Below, piece by piece: positions 51,269 through 58,818 of a stretch of 58,818 bases of DNA. The stretch comes from an uncultured Boseongicola sp. GTDB taxonomy: Bacteria > Pseudomonadota > Alphaproteobacteria > Rhodobacterales > Rhodobacteraceae. The first letter of the stretch is position 1, and each line of letters begins with the position of its first letter. Position numbers and translations under genes: made by a program. The stretch is from positions 1 to 58,818 of the forward strand of contig CAJQNG010000144.1 of assembly GCA_905479635.1 (NCBI GenBank), given 5' to 3'. Under the pieces are notes generated by a model, which had not been told where the DNA came from, made no database searches, and saw nothing but the letters and a program-made list of their open reading frames with translations.

Positions 51269-52165
51269 ATGTTTGGCTCAGAGCACCCTATACTTATTGG
51301 CGTAGATGGCGGCGGCACCGGATGTCGTGTCGCCATTGGCACGCCTTCAGCGGGCGTACTTGCGCAAGCCGAAGGTGGGCGCGCCAACGCCTCATCTGAC
51401 CCAGAACTTGCGGTCAAAAACATCATCTCCACCGTCCTTGCTGCTGCCAAAAAAGCGGGCGTCTCACCGGGCGCACTGCGAGATGCAGTGGCGCATTTGG
51501 GCCTAGCCGGTATCATGACGCCGGCGGACAGCCAGCGGATCGCATCCGCCCTCCCCTACAAAAGCGCTTCCGTCACAGACGATCGCCCCACTGCTGTCAC
51601 CGGCGCGTTGGGTGATCAGGATGGGTTTCTCTTGTCTGTTGGCACAGGCACGATTGTCGCCGCCAGCAAGGACGGGCACTTCAGATACATCGGTGGCTGG
51701 GGCTTTCAAATCTCGGACCAAAGCTCTGGTGCATGGCTTGGACGCGCGGCACTCGAGCGCACAATCTTATGTCACGACGGCCTTGCCGCTCACACCGACC
51801 TTACCCGCGCCTTGATGGCCAAATTTGGCGACGATCCAAACGCGATCGTATCATTCAGCCTGTCGGCCAAACCGGGTGATTTTGGGTCTTTGGCCCCTCT
51901 TGTTGTCTCTGGTGCAGATGCGGGGGACACGTGGGGGCTATCGGTGATGAAAGACGGCGCCGACTATCTGTCGAAGGGCCTGTCGGTCTTGGGTTTTCTT
52001 CCCGGCGACACTCTGTGCCTCACCGGAGGCGTGGGACCACACTATGCGTCTTACCTGCCGCCAAAGGCCCTGACGGGGCGGATCGCGTCCCGTGGCAGCG
52101 CTTTGGACGGCGCCTTTCAACTTGCCAAGTCGCGCGCAGCCATTTCCCAGGGATGCCCGCAATGA
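51269..52165 (+). CDS. BadF/BcrA-type sugar kinase (GlcNAc/MurNAc kinase-like)
   Basis: A 298-residue ASKHA-fold ATPase: phosphate-1 motif GVDGGGTGCRVAIG near the start, phosphate-2 SVGTGTIVAAS and a C-terminal adenosine motif CLTGGVGP. Eukaryotic NAGK and bacterial MurK of this family phosphorylate GlcNAc and MurNAc. With MurQ, NagA and a deaminase next to it, it most likely makes GlcNAc-6-phosphate and/or MurNAc-6-phosphate from sugar imported by the ABC transporter. The ATG is three bases downstream of the GGTATC operator half-site. Its stop overlaps the GntR start. Confidence 0.88.
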   Translation: MFGSEHPILIGVDGGGTGCRVAIGTPSAGVLAQAEGGRANASSDPELAVKNIISTVLAAAKKAGVSPGALRDAVAHLGLAGIMTPADSQRIASALPYKSASVTDDRPTAVTGALGDQDGFLLSVGTGTIVAASKDGHFRYIGGWGFQISDQSSGAWLGRAALERTILCHDGLAAHTDLTRALMAKFGDDPNAIVSFSLSAKPGDFGSLAPLVVSGADAGDTWGLSVMKDGADYLSKGLSVLGFLPGDTLCLTGGVGPHYASYLPPKALTGRIASRGSALDGAFQLAKSRAAISQGCPQ

Positions 52166-52920
52166 CCATCGTAGACTTCCTCGACCCCGGCAAATGGCTG
52201 CGCCCCAACGGCGGGCCGCGCTATGTGCAGCTGCGCCAGCGGCTCAGCGATGGAGTTGATCAGGGCGTTCTGAAAGCCGGCAACTCCCTGCCGCCCGAAC
52301 GCGAGATCGCAACCATAACCGATCTGTCCCGCGTGACCGTGCGCAAAGCCATCCATGCGCTCGCCGAAGATGGCATTGTCATTCAAAAACAGGGCTCTGG
52401 GTCGTTTGTGGCCCCGGGCACGCCCCAGATCGAACAATCCCTGTCGCGCCTCACGTCCTTCAGCGAAGACATGTCGCGACGCGGCATGGCGTCGACCAGT
52501 GTCTGGCTTGAGCGCGGCGTTTTCATGGCGTCGCCCGACGAAGTCCTGGCCCTTGCGTTGTCCCCGGATGCCTCTGTATCGCGCATCGCGCGCCTCAGGA
52601 CCGCCGACGGCAAGCCGATGGCGATTGAGCGTGCGTCGCTCTCGACCGAGATGCTGCCCAATCCGCTTTTGGTGGAAACGTCTCTATATGAAGTGCTTGG
52701 TCAGGCCGGTCTCAGACCCGTCCGCGCCCTGCAGAAAATCTCTGCCATCAATCTCGGAGACGGCAACGCCGCCCTCTTGGATGTCGAGCCGGGCAAGGCA
52801 GGCCTTCGCATTGAGCGTACCTCGTATCTCGCTGACGGGCGCACGGTGGAATTCACTCAATCTATATATCGCGGAGACGCCTACAACTTTGTGGCCGAAC
52901 TTCGCCTTGCCAAAGAATAG
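52162..52920 (+). CDS. GntR family regulator, HutC/NagR-type
   Basis: A 252-residue regulator. Winged helix at about 20-85 (YVQLRQRLSDGVDQGVLKAG, LPPEREIATITDLSRVTVRK) and a UTRA effector domain after about 95 (FSEDMSRRGM, ARLRTADGKPMAIERASL, then LPNPLL). HutC-type GntR proteins such as NagR bind GlcN6P or GlcNAc6P. The ATG at 52162 overlaps the kinase stop (ATGA); the next gene starts 10 bases later. It probably represses the two divergent operons through the GGTATT/AATACC repeats and is released by a phospho-amino-sugar. Confidence 0.9.
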   Translation: MTIVDFLDPGKWLRPNGGPRYVQLRQRLSDGVDQGVLKAGNSLPPEREIATITDLSRVTVRKAIHALAEDGIVIQKQGSGSFVAPGTPQIEQSLSRLTSFSEDMSRRGMASTSVWLERGVFMASPDEVLALALSPDASVSRIARLRTADGKPMAIERASLSTEMLPNPLLVETSLYEVLGQAGLRPVRALQKISAINLGDGNAALLDVEPGKAGLRIERTSYLADGRTVEFTQSIYRGDAYNFVAELRLAKE

Positions 52921-52929
52921 GACGCCCTG

Positions 52930-53955
52930 ATGACACAAACACAAATGCGGCGCGAGATTTTGGAAATACCAGTCGCCGTTGACCGGCTTCTGCAGGACGG
53001 CGGCGACGATATCCGCCGCGCCGCTGATGCCATCCGCGCCCAAGCGCCGGGCTTCATGGTCAGCGTGGCCCGTGGCTCATCCGACCACGTGGCGACCTAT
53101 CTTAAATATGCCTCCGAGCTTCTCATGGGCACACCCATCGCCTCGATCGGACCCTCCATCGCGTCAATCTATAACCGGCAGCTAAACCTTAAAGGCAGCG
53201 TCTGCCTGTCCGTATCGCAATCCGGCAAAAGCCCCGACATCGTAGAAATGGCGCGCATGGCGCGCGCCGGTGGGGCTCTATCCATTGCAATGACCAACCA
53301 TCCCGAAAGCCCGCTGGCGCAGGTTGCCGATCACACATTGAACCTGCACGCCGGACCGGAAATTAGCGTGGCCGCAACAAAGACCTTCGTGAATTCCGCC
53401 GTTGCAGGCATATGGCTATTGGCCGAGTGGGCCGAAAATGACGCCCTCCTTGCTGCCGTTCACGACCTTCCCGACAAACTCGAAAGCGCGGTTCTCTCCG
53501 ACTGGCCCGAGGCCCGCGCAGCCCTAGAAGGGCGAAACTCGGTCTTCTGCCTTGGGCGCGGGCCGGCCTACGCTATCGCAAACGAGGCGGCCCTGAAATT
53601 CAAAGAAACGTGCCAAATCCACGCAGAATCCTACTCCTCGGCCGAAGTTCTGCACGGCCCAGTTTCTATCGTTGACCACGGCTTCCCAGTCATCGCCCTC
53701 GCCTCGCAGGACGAGGCCGAAAGCGCGCTTGCAGGCGTCGCCGACGAGATCGCAGCCAAAGGCGCGTCGGTGTTTGCCACGACCGACAAAGTTCAGTTGG
53801 CCAATGTGTTGCCCATCACGCGCACCGGTCATGCCCTTACGGATCCTATTGCCCTGATCGCCAGCTTTTACGCCATGGTCGAGCGAACCGCCGCCTCACG
53901 CGGCATCAACCCGGACGCACCCCGCCACCTGAAGAAAGTGACCGAAACGGTATGA
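52930..53955 (+). CDS. SIS-domain glucosamine-6-phosphate deaminase-like protein (NagB-II type)
   Basis: A 341-residue protein with two SIS domains, like the isomerase half of GlmS but without the glutaminase domain. Marks: ARGSSDHVATYLKYASELL, SVSQSGKSPDIVEMAR, KTFVNSAVAGIWLLAEW and LGRGPAYAIANEAALKFKET. Such NagB-II/AgaS-type proteins deaminate GlcN6P to fructose-6-phosphate. Located between the regulator and NagA with an ATGA overlap at its 3' end. It finishes the amino-sugar route into glycolysis. Confidence 0.9.
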   Translation: MTQTQMRREILEIPVAVDRLLQDGGDDIRRAADAIRAQAPGFMVSVARGSSDHVATYLKYASELLMGTPIASIGPSIASIYNRQLNLKGSVCLSVSQSGKSPDIVEMARMARAGGALSIAMTNHPESPLAQVADHTLNLHAGPEISVAATKTFVNSAVAGIWLLAEWAENDALLAAVHDLPDKLESAVLSDWPEARAALEGRNSVFCLGRGPAYAIANEAALKFKETCQIHAESYSSAEVLHGPVSIVDHGFPVIALASQDEAESALAGVADEIAAKGASVFATTDKVQLANVLPITRTGHALTDPIALIASFYAMVERTAASRGINPDAPRHLKKVTETV

Positions 53956-55112
53956 ACGGCCCCGTCAAAGCTTACATTGGTGCTCAAATCCACGATGGGC
54001 AAACGCTACACACCGATCAAGCGCTTGTGGTCAACGCAGACCGGTCCTTAAGCGTCCAATCCCGGCACGCATTATCAACGGATTGTCCGGTCGAAACCCT
54101 GAATGGCGGCTTGATCACACCCGGCTTTGTCGACTTGCAAGTCAACGGCGGCGGCGGTGTGATGTTCAACGATGACCAATCCGTGGCGACGCTGCGCACA
54201 ATGGCCGAAGCCCACGCTAGGGCTGGCACGCAGGCCCTATTACCGACCTTGATCACAGACACTCCTGAACGCACCCGCGCCGCAATCGACGCCGTCGAAC
54301 AGGCTATCGCGGAAAAAATTAGCGGGATTGTAGGCATCCATCTTGAAGGCCCCCATCTTTCCGTCGCGCGCAAAGGCGCACATGACCCGCACCTCATCCG
54401 TCCGATGAGCGATGAGGACCTCCGTCTCATGCTCTCGGCGGCCGAGCGACTGGCAAATGTCATGGTGACTCTCGCGCCCGAAAACGCAACGACCGCACAG
54501 ATCAGGTCCCTGGCAGACGCAGGCATAGTCGTGTCTTTGGGCCACACTGATGCAGACGCCGCCACCTGCCACGCGGCCTTTGATGCCGGTGCGCGGTGCG
54601 TGACGCACTTATTTAACGCGATGAGCCAACTTGGAAACCGCGAACCTGGCTTAGTGGGCGCAACCCTTGTCCGTGACGACATCTACGCGGGCCTCATTGC
54701 CGATGGGGTACATGTCCACCCAGCCACAATGCGCATCGCCCTCTCGGCAAAACCGCAATCAGAGAGAATTTTTCTGGTCACAGACGCAATGGCGACGGCC
54801 GGTTCTTCGATCAAAAGCTTTCTGATCAATGGCCGTGAGGTGTTCCGCAAAAACCAGCGGCTCACGCTGGCTGACGGCACGCTTGCGGGCGCTGATCTTG
54901 AAATGCCGCGCGCTTTGTCAGTCATGATTGGTAGTGTCGGAGACGACATCGCACGCGCCGTTGCCCGCGCAACCGCTACACCCGCCACGCTTTTGCGCGA
55001 AGACAACGGACTGGGCCACCTTCGCGGGACGGCCCAAAGCGCCGTATATTTCAAGGACGGGTTGTCAAACCCCGTGGACTTTAAGGTGATCGGCACCCGA
55101 AAGGCCGGCTAG
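53952..55112 (+). CDS. nagA: N-acetylglucosamine-6-phosphate deacetylase
   Basis: A 386-residue amidohydrolase of normal NagA length. Motifs: GFVDLQVNGGGGVMFND, GIHLEGPHLS with the metal-binding Glu, SLGHTDAD and VTHLFNAMSQ with metal-binding His residues, and VTDAMATAG with the catalytic Asp. It removes acetate from GlcNAc6P, giving GlcN6P for the SIS-domain deaminase. Its ATG overlaps the preceding stop. It also serves MurNAc6P breakdown after MurQ. Last gene of the kinase operon; no terminator is obvious in the 257 bases that follow. Confidence 0.94.
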   Translation: MNGPVKAYIGAQIHDGQTLHTDQALVVNADRSLSVQSRHALSTDCPVETLNGGLITPGFVDLQVNGGGGVMFNDDQSVATLRTMAEAHARAGTQALLPTLITDTPERTRAAIDAVEQAIAEKISGIVGIHLEGPHLSVARKGAHDPHLIRPMSDEDLRLMLSAAERLANVMVTLAPENATTAQIRSLADAGIVVSLGHTDADAATCHAAFDAGARCVTHLFNAMSQLGNREPGLVGATLVRDDIYAGLIADGVHVHPATMRIALSAKPQSERIFLVTDAMATAGSSIKSFLINGREVFRKNQRLTLADGTLAGADLEMPRALSVMIGSVGDDIARAVARATATPATLLREDNGLGHLRGTAQSAVYFKDGLSNPVDFKVIGTRKAG

Positions 55113-55369
55113 GTCGCAGCGCTATCGACTCCATGCGAACCAGTCTGTTTTGGGATGGCAGAATCGCTTCCTATGCCGACCATAGACCGCGTGACTCGAC
55201 ATACTCCGCAAACGGTTCCCGCCCCTCACCGCGTCCACGAATATCTTAGACCGCTGCCTGTGTGAGTTCTGCGCGATGCACTTAAGACGGCGGCGTCGCG
55301 ACGCATTGAGCTTGTCCAGACACCAGCAATGACGCAAGCTAGCCGCTGCGAACGGGGATACTTAACTTT

Positions 55370-56611
55370 ATGAAATACTTCGATGTTACTCGGCTCTTGT
55401 CGGGTGCCCTAGAGGCCTATGGCCAAAGGGGCACCGCAACTGCTTTTGTCATACTTCTTCTGTCATCGGGACTGCCTGCAAGCGCGCAGTCGTTCTTTGC
55501 ATCCAACGTGACCGACCCGGCCGCGGGCGTGGATCGGGGATCGACGTCAGGCATCCGCAAGCTGGACGCACCGACGGCCTTTCTCACTTTTGATACATAT
55601 GGCTCAGAAGACATAGGCCCAAATATTCTGGGCCTAGGTTATGTCCAGCCTGACATGGCTTTTAGCGGCGACCAGCTTGATGTCGTTGGCGTCATCGCGG
55701 GTCCGTCCGCCGAGGACAGCCTGGAATTGCGCGCAGGCGGCATCGGTTATCGCTTCCCGGCTCTTGGTACGCGCACCGAAGGGATCGCCTACCTCTCGTA
55801 TGCCAACATCGCGCTTGGCACCGAAGCCAATCTTGCGTTCGATGTATCGGGGACGCTTTCTATCGGTGCGGTTGGTATACGCCATACCGCCGAAAGGGAA
55901 AACGACGCGAAACTTACGTCGACCGCCGAAGTCATAGCACGGCGCGCCACGGGCACAGCGTTTGGGACGCAGGTGATTGACGAAGACCTGCGCCTTTTGC
56001 GTGTTTCGACCCTATACCAACAGGGCCTGCCAAATCTGTTTCAGCGTCGTTTCGCAGCCGCCGTCACAGTCGGTTTGGATGCGTTGGGCGCGTCCGAGAC
56101 TTCCAATGGCCAGGCCTCGACTCCGGGCGCAACATCCGAGTATTTACGCGCATCCTTCAGCGCGGAAACCTCTATTCCCTTGTCCGAAATGTGGGTCGCC
56201 AACGCTGGCATCATCGGACAATGGAGCACGGACAGCCTCCCGGTCTCGCAACGCTGCGGCTATGGCACAAACTCCTATGCCCGAGGCTTTGATCAGACAT
56301 ATGTCCTTGGCGACCAATGCATCGGCACACGGGTCGAGATGGCCTATAACCTGCAAGCCCCGGAACGCACCGATACCGGCTTTCTGTTCACACAGGCCTA
56401 TCTTGGCGTCGACATCGGGCGGCTTTGGAACAATGCAAACGATGTGGTGCCGTCGCGCACCGACCAATGGTCAAGCGGGTCCTTGGGCGTGCGAACCATC
56501 CAAGGCGATTTTGTCGGCGAGGCCGTCCTGACGCATATCTTCGACAAACCCACTGGCGTGGCACCGCAGGAACGTACCCGGTTCTGGGTTCGCGCAGGGT
56601 ATCGGTTCTAA
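55370..56611 (+). CDS. ShlB/FhaC-like outer-membrane beta-barrel protein, POTRA-less
   Basis: A 413-residue protein with a late signal peptide (hydrophobic about 24-38, ending ASAQ) and a beta-strand-rich body ending in Phe (RAGYRF), as outer-membrane proteins do. The segment NSYARGFDQTYVLGDQCIGT followed by RVEMAYNL resembles the (V)RGF/Y loop and following strands of TpsB proteins (FhaC, ShlB), which secrete TpsA exoproteins. Normal TpsB proteins have about 550 residues with two POTRA domains before the barrel; there is no room for them here. No TpsA partner is in the window. It could secrete or anchor a short partner or be a diverged barrel. Family call moderately sure. Confidence 0.65.
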   Translation: MKYFDVTRLLSGALEAYGQRGTATAFVILLLSSGLPASAQSFFASNVTDPAAGVDRGSTSGIRKLDAPTAFLTFDTYGSEDIGPNILGLGYVQPDMAFSGDQLDVVGVIAGPSAEDSLELRAGGIGYRFPALGTRTEGIAYLSYANIALGTEANLAFDVSGTLSIGAVGIRHTAERENDAKLTSTAEVIARRATGTAFGTQVIDEDLRLLRVSTLYQQGLPNLFQRRFAAAVTVGLDALGASETSNGQASTPGATSEYLRASFSAETSIPLSEMWVANAGIIGQWSTDSLPVSQRCGYGTNSYARGFDQTYVLGDQCIGTRVEMAYNLQAPERTDTGFLFTQAYLGVDIGRLWNNANDVVPSRTDQWSSGSLGVRTIQGDFVGEAVLTHIFDKPTGVAPQERTRFWVRAGYRF

Positions 56612-56846
56612 CCAGCTCCTGCTTTCCGTTCGCCGGAAGAGCGCCGGCTTCCAGCGTATGAAAAGGCGGCGCAGTGACGAACAGGTCCGGCACACATTCA
56701 CCAATCATGGGAGAATGGAAGACTAAGACAGTCCGAATATGCGATGGCCCTGCTCTTCAATGCGCCGCCACCTAAATGGCTCGCATGCAAATGTTGCAGG
56801 AATGTTTGAATTGTTTGTTTTTTTCGAAACCAAAACGGATTGCGGA

Positions 56847-58433
56847 TCACGTCTTTTCAAATAGTCCGGAGATCGAGGCTTTGATCTCATTTGGCACCAC
56901 GTCCGAACCGAAGCGGCGCACAAACAGGTTTATCGGAGTGCGAAGCGTATTTTCAGAGTGCTCGGGCTGCTCATAGAGACGGGCAGACACATAGTGCAGA
57001 TGTTTCAAAACAGCGACAGCGCGCGGGCGACTTAAAACAAGTGCGACACCTCGGGCACGCAGCGACGGGCTCACCGGATCCGAAAACAACGGCTCAAAAA
57101 ACACCGCAGCAAGGGGGCTCGCCTTGTAAAGTTCGCTCCGCACTGCTGCCAATTCGCGGCGTCGACCGGCAGCCATCAAGGCCTGGCAGAGCAATACCAG
57201 AACATAAATATGGTGCTGGGATCCTTTGATGCTCAGGTGTTTCGCCTGAGTAAGGCTTTCGATCGCCGCGTCTGTATCTCCTACAAACCCACGCAACTGA
57301 CCCACGATCGATAGGGACGACGCGACTGACCGACACTTCGGCAAAGCGTCAGACGCCAGCTGCAAAGCCAGACTTTTGTATCCGCGGTCAACAAAGTACA
57401 AAAGTTTCGCGGCTATTATGGCCAACTCGGGACGCGATTGCGCATAATCCAGGGAACCAAGCACCAACTGCTCGATCTCGGCTTCGTCCACCGCGCAACT
57501 GTCTTCCCCTTTGTAGAACAGGTCGCGTCCACGCGTGACGTATTTGGTGTGAAGGTGCGTTGCATACATAAGCATAATCGAGGGATCGTCGGGATGTTCT
57601 GCACGCAAAGTCCGAAGGCGCAAATCGTTTTGCGGCCACGATATTTGAGCATTGTCAGCCTTGTTTCCAGCCTCGTGCATGGCGACGGGCAAAGGCACAT
57701 GGTCTGTCCCGGTTTCTGTGTCCGCCTGCCACGCTTTTGCAAGTAATAAAGGCGCGATCCGCGCGGCATAAGCCTGTAAGGCAGCCCCGTTGCGCACAAA
57801 CGGCGCAATATCAAATCGAGTGACATAGAGAATACGATTAGAATGCGCGGATTTCGCACTCACCACGCATTCCATTTTTCCACCATCGCGAAAAAAGGTA
57901 AGATGGACGGCCAACGAGTGACCGGCCACTGCCGATCCGCTGTCCAGCCCAAAGTCGGCCTTAACCACCACGTTTTGATCAGGCCCCAGCAGCCCGCGAA
58001 GCTGTTTGGCAAAGTGTTCGGCCACCACCTGATCAAAACCAGGGGCATCCGAAAGCAAATTTGTGCCTTGCACCGGGCCAACAATCAGAAAAACATCGCC
58101 AGGGTCCCGCGCAACCGGGCCAGTTTTCGCAACCCAAACGTATCCCTCACCGTAGCGTGTCGCGATAAAACGCGGCTCTTTCGGGTTGTCGCCAAGTTTG
58201 CGGCGGATCCGATTGATCAGAAAATCAATATTGCGGTCGTTCTTCTCCGAACCCGTCTCACTCACCGCATCAAGCAATTGGTTGCGCGTCAGCAAACGCC
58301 CCGCGCGCTCAGCCAAAGCACCAATCGCCCGCGATTCAGATCGCGTGAACGCAATGGAAGACCCATCAGGGCAATCCGCCTGCGAAAAATCTTGGTTAAA
58401 GCGGACATCCGAGTTTTTTGGATCAGAGTTCAT
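56847..58433 (-). CDS. Winged-helix regulator with large C-terminal TPR-like domain
   Basis: A 528-residue soluble protein. Residues about 25-105 form an OmpR/CadC-type winged helix (LTRNQLLDAVSE, RNIDFLINRIRRKLGDNP, and IATRYGEGYVW). There is no receiver and no membrane segment. The remaining part has an alpha/beta stretch (about 110-250) and then helical repeats (about 290-500, for example LALQLASDALPKC, DAAIESLTQAKHL and LCQALMAAGRR), like TPR arms of HilA-type regulators. It is convergent with the outer-membrane barrel gene; the effector is unknown. Start ATG at 58433. Confidence 0.8.
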   Translation of the reverse strand: MNSDPKNSDVRFNQDFSQADCPDGSSIAFTRSESRAIGALAERAGRLLTRNQLLDAVSETGSEKNDRNIDFLINRIRRKLGDNPKEPRFIATRYGEGYVWVAKTGPVARDPGDVFLIVGPVQGTNLLSDAPGFDQVVAEHFAKQLRGLLGPDQNVVVKADFGLDSGSAVAGHSLAVHLTFFRDGGKMECVVSAKSAHSNRILYVTRFDIAPFVRNGAALQAYAARIAPLLLAKAWQADTETGTDHVPLPVAMHEAGNKADNAQISWPQNDLRLRTLRAEHPDDPSIMLMYATHLHTKYVTRGRDLFYKGEDSCAVDEAEIEQLVLGSLDYAQSRPELAIIAAKLLYFVDRGYKSLALQLASDALPKCRSVASSLSIVGQLRGFVGDTDAAIESLTQAKHLSIKGSQHHIYVLVLLCQALMAAGRRRELAAVRSELYKASPLAAVFFEPLFSDPVSPSLRARGVALVLSRPRAVAVLKHLHYVSARLYEQPEHSENTLRTPINLFVRRFGSDVVPNEIKASISGLFEKT

Positions 58434-58592
58434 CTATTTCTTCATTGCAATTTGAAACCAGATTCTAGCATTTAATCGAGATAATTCAATTGGTTCACAC
58501 ACACAAACCATCGGTAAATCAGTGCGGCATATGGCGCGCCTGACACTGCCGGTTCTTCGCCCCCTAAGCCAACCAAGTTGTAGAAAATAACG

Positions 58593-58818
58593 CTAAAGCG
58601 GCCAAAAGATCAGGATTGCAGGCATCGCAACCGCGACGACAAGCACCTCAAGAGGCAATCCCATGCGCCAATAGTCCCCAAAGCGATAGCCTCCGGGACC
58701 AAGGATGATTGTATTGTTCTTGTGCCCGATCGGCGTGAGAAACGCGCAAGACGCCGCAACTGCTACCGCCATAAGCCAGGCATCTGGATTGGTGCCCGTT
58801 GCCGTCGACAACCCGATA
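58593..58818 (-). CDS. SLC13/DASS family transporter, C-terminal part (cut by window edge)
   Basis: The frame is open at the right edge and ends at 58593. The visible about 75 residues, TGTNPDAWLMAVAVAASCAF, LTPIGHKNNTIILGPGGYRF and a last hydrophobic helix ending ILIFWPL, are the conserved C-terminal end of the divalent anion:Na+ symporter family (citrate, succinate or sulfate). Its N-terminal part is outside the window, so the start and substrate cannot be given. Confidence 0.85.
   Translation of the reverse strand, partial: IGLSTATGTNPDAWLMAVAVAASCAFLTPIGHKNNTIILGPGGYRFGDYWRMGLPLEVLVVAVAMPAILIFWPL

Noticed and set aside
55122-55337. 71-codon minus-strand frame in the gap after nagA
   Set aside because: Considered as a transposase fragment because it is basic, but no motif could be recognised and no inverted repeats flank it.
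56612-56846. Possible hairpin and gene in the gap after the outer-membrane barrel
   Set aside because: GGAAG/CTTCC can pair but lacks a T-run, and no frame in this 235-base gap has a binding site or recognisable sequence.
57843-58475. Plus-strand open frame of 210 codons opposite the winged-helix regulator
   Set aside because: The opposite strand encodes a regulator with clear DNA-binding motifs; the antisense product is basic and featureless.
1-58818. CRISPR arrays, tRNA or rRNA genes, intact insertion sequences, integrase or attachment sites
   Set aside because: Looked for regular repeats with spacers, cloverleaf-like segments and transposase motifs; none could be supported by reading the sequence.

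Overview
The window looks like a chromosomal catabolic region of an alphaproteobacterium, most likely a marine Rhodobacterales (roseobacter-type) species. This is an inference from moderately high GC, dense operons with ATGA overlaps, the gene content (TRAP, TAXI-TRAP, tripartite tricarboxylate and ABC uptake systems beside aromatic and amino-sugar catabolism) and the monomeric isocitrate dehydrogenase. No tRNA, rRNA, CRISPR array or intact insertion sequence was seen.

Layout. 0.2-1.0 kb: an AbiEi/DUF6088 antitoxin-type gene followed by a frameshifted, truncated AbiEii toxin relic. 1.26-3.48 kb: monomeric NADP isocitrate dehydrogenase with a clear terminator. 3.5-4.0 kb: decayed sequence with a nucleotide-sugar epimerase relic. 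4.1-15.1 kb: one long minus-strand operon in the order GntR regulator, LigM-type O-demethylase, TRAP transporter PQM, extradiol dioxygenase, tandem-OsmC protein, PobA, PcaC, PcaH, PcaG, BKACE. It would turn vanillate-like and 4-hydroxybenzoate-like substrates into protocatechuate and open the ring. BKACE could replace PcaIJ/PcaF at the beta-ketoadipate step. 15.4-25.1 kb: a nitroreductase, and a divergent plus-strand operon of TAXI binding protein, fused TRAP permease, IclR regulator, aldehyde dehydrogenase, FAD monooxygenase, coniferyl-alcohol-dehydrogenase-like SDR and PcaB. PcaB completes the protocatechuate branch from a second operon; PcaD is not in the window.

25.1-37.0 kb: TauE/SafE exporter, an unusually short RraA-like protein, then a minus-strand operon of TctC, a TctA-TctB fusion, a beta-decarboxylating dehydrogenase, a PrpF-type isomerase, a TPP enzyme, a 79-residue unknown protein and a 2-hydroxyacid dehydrogenase. 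Divergent TctD/TctE two-component genes flank it. No pathway known to me has this enzyme combination, and it is my best candidate for an undescribed system. 36.9-45.0 kb: gamma-glutamyltransferase-like protein, AbrB-type membrane protein, GntR regulator with tricarballylate dehydrogenase genes TcuA/TcuB, a DUF1932 dehydrogenase, a dienelactone hydrolase and a 5'-truncated PrpF relic.

45.0-55.1 kb: two divergent operons for amino sugars. One has MurQ-type etherase, a sugar ABC transporter and a Gfo/Idh oxidoreductase. The other has BadF-type kinase, GntR regulator, SIS-domain deaminase and NagA. The 153-base gap between them carries paired 11-bp-spaced repeats that look like a shared operator. 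Together they suggest PTS-independent use of MurNAc and/or GlcNAc. 55.4-58.8 kb: a short ShlB/FhaC-like outer-membrane barrel, a large winged-helix regulator and the C-terminal end of a DASS/SLC13 transporter cut by the window edge.
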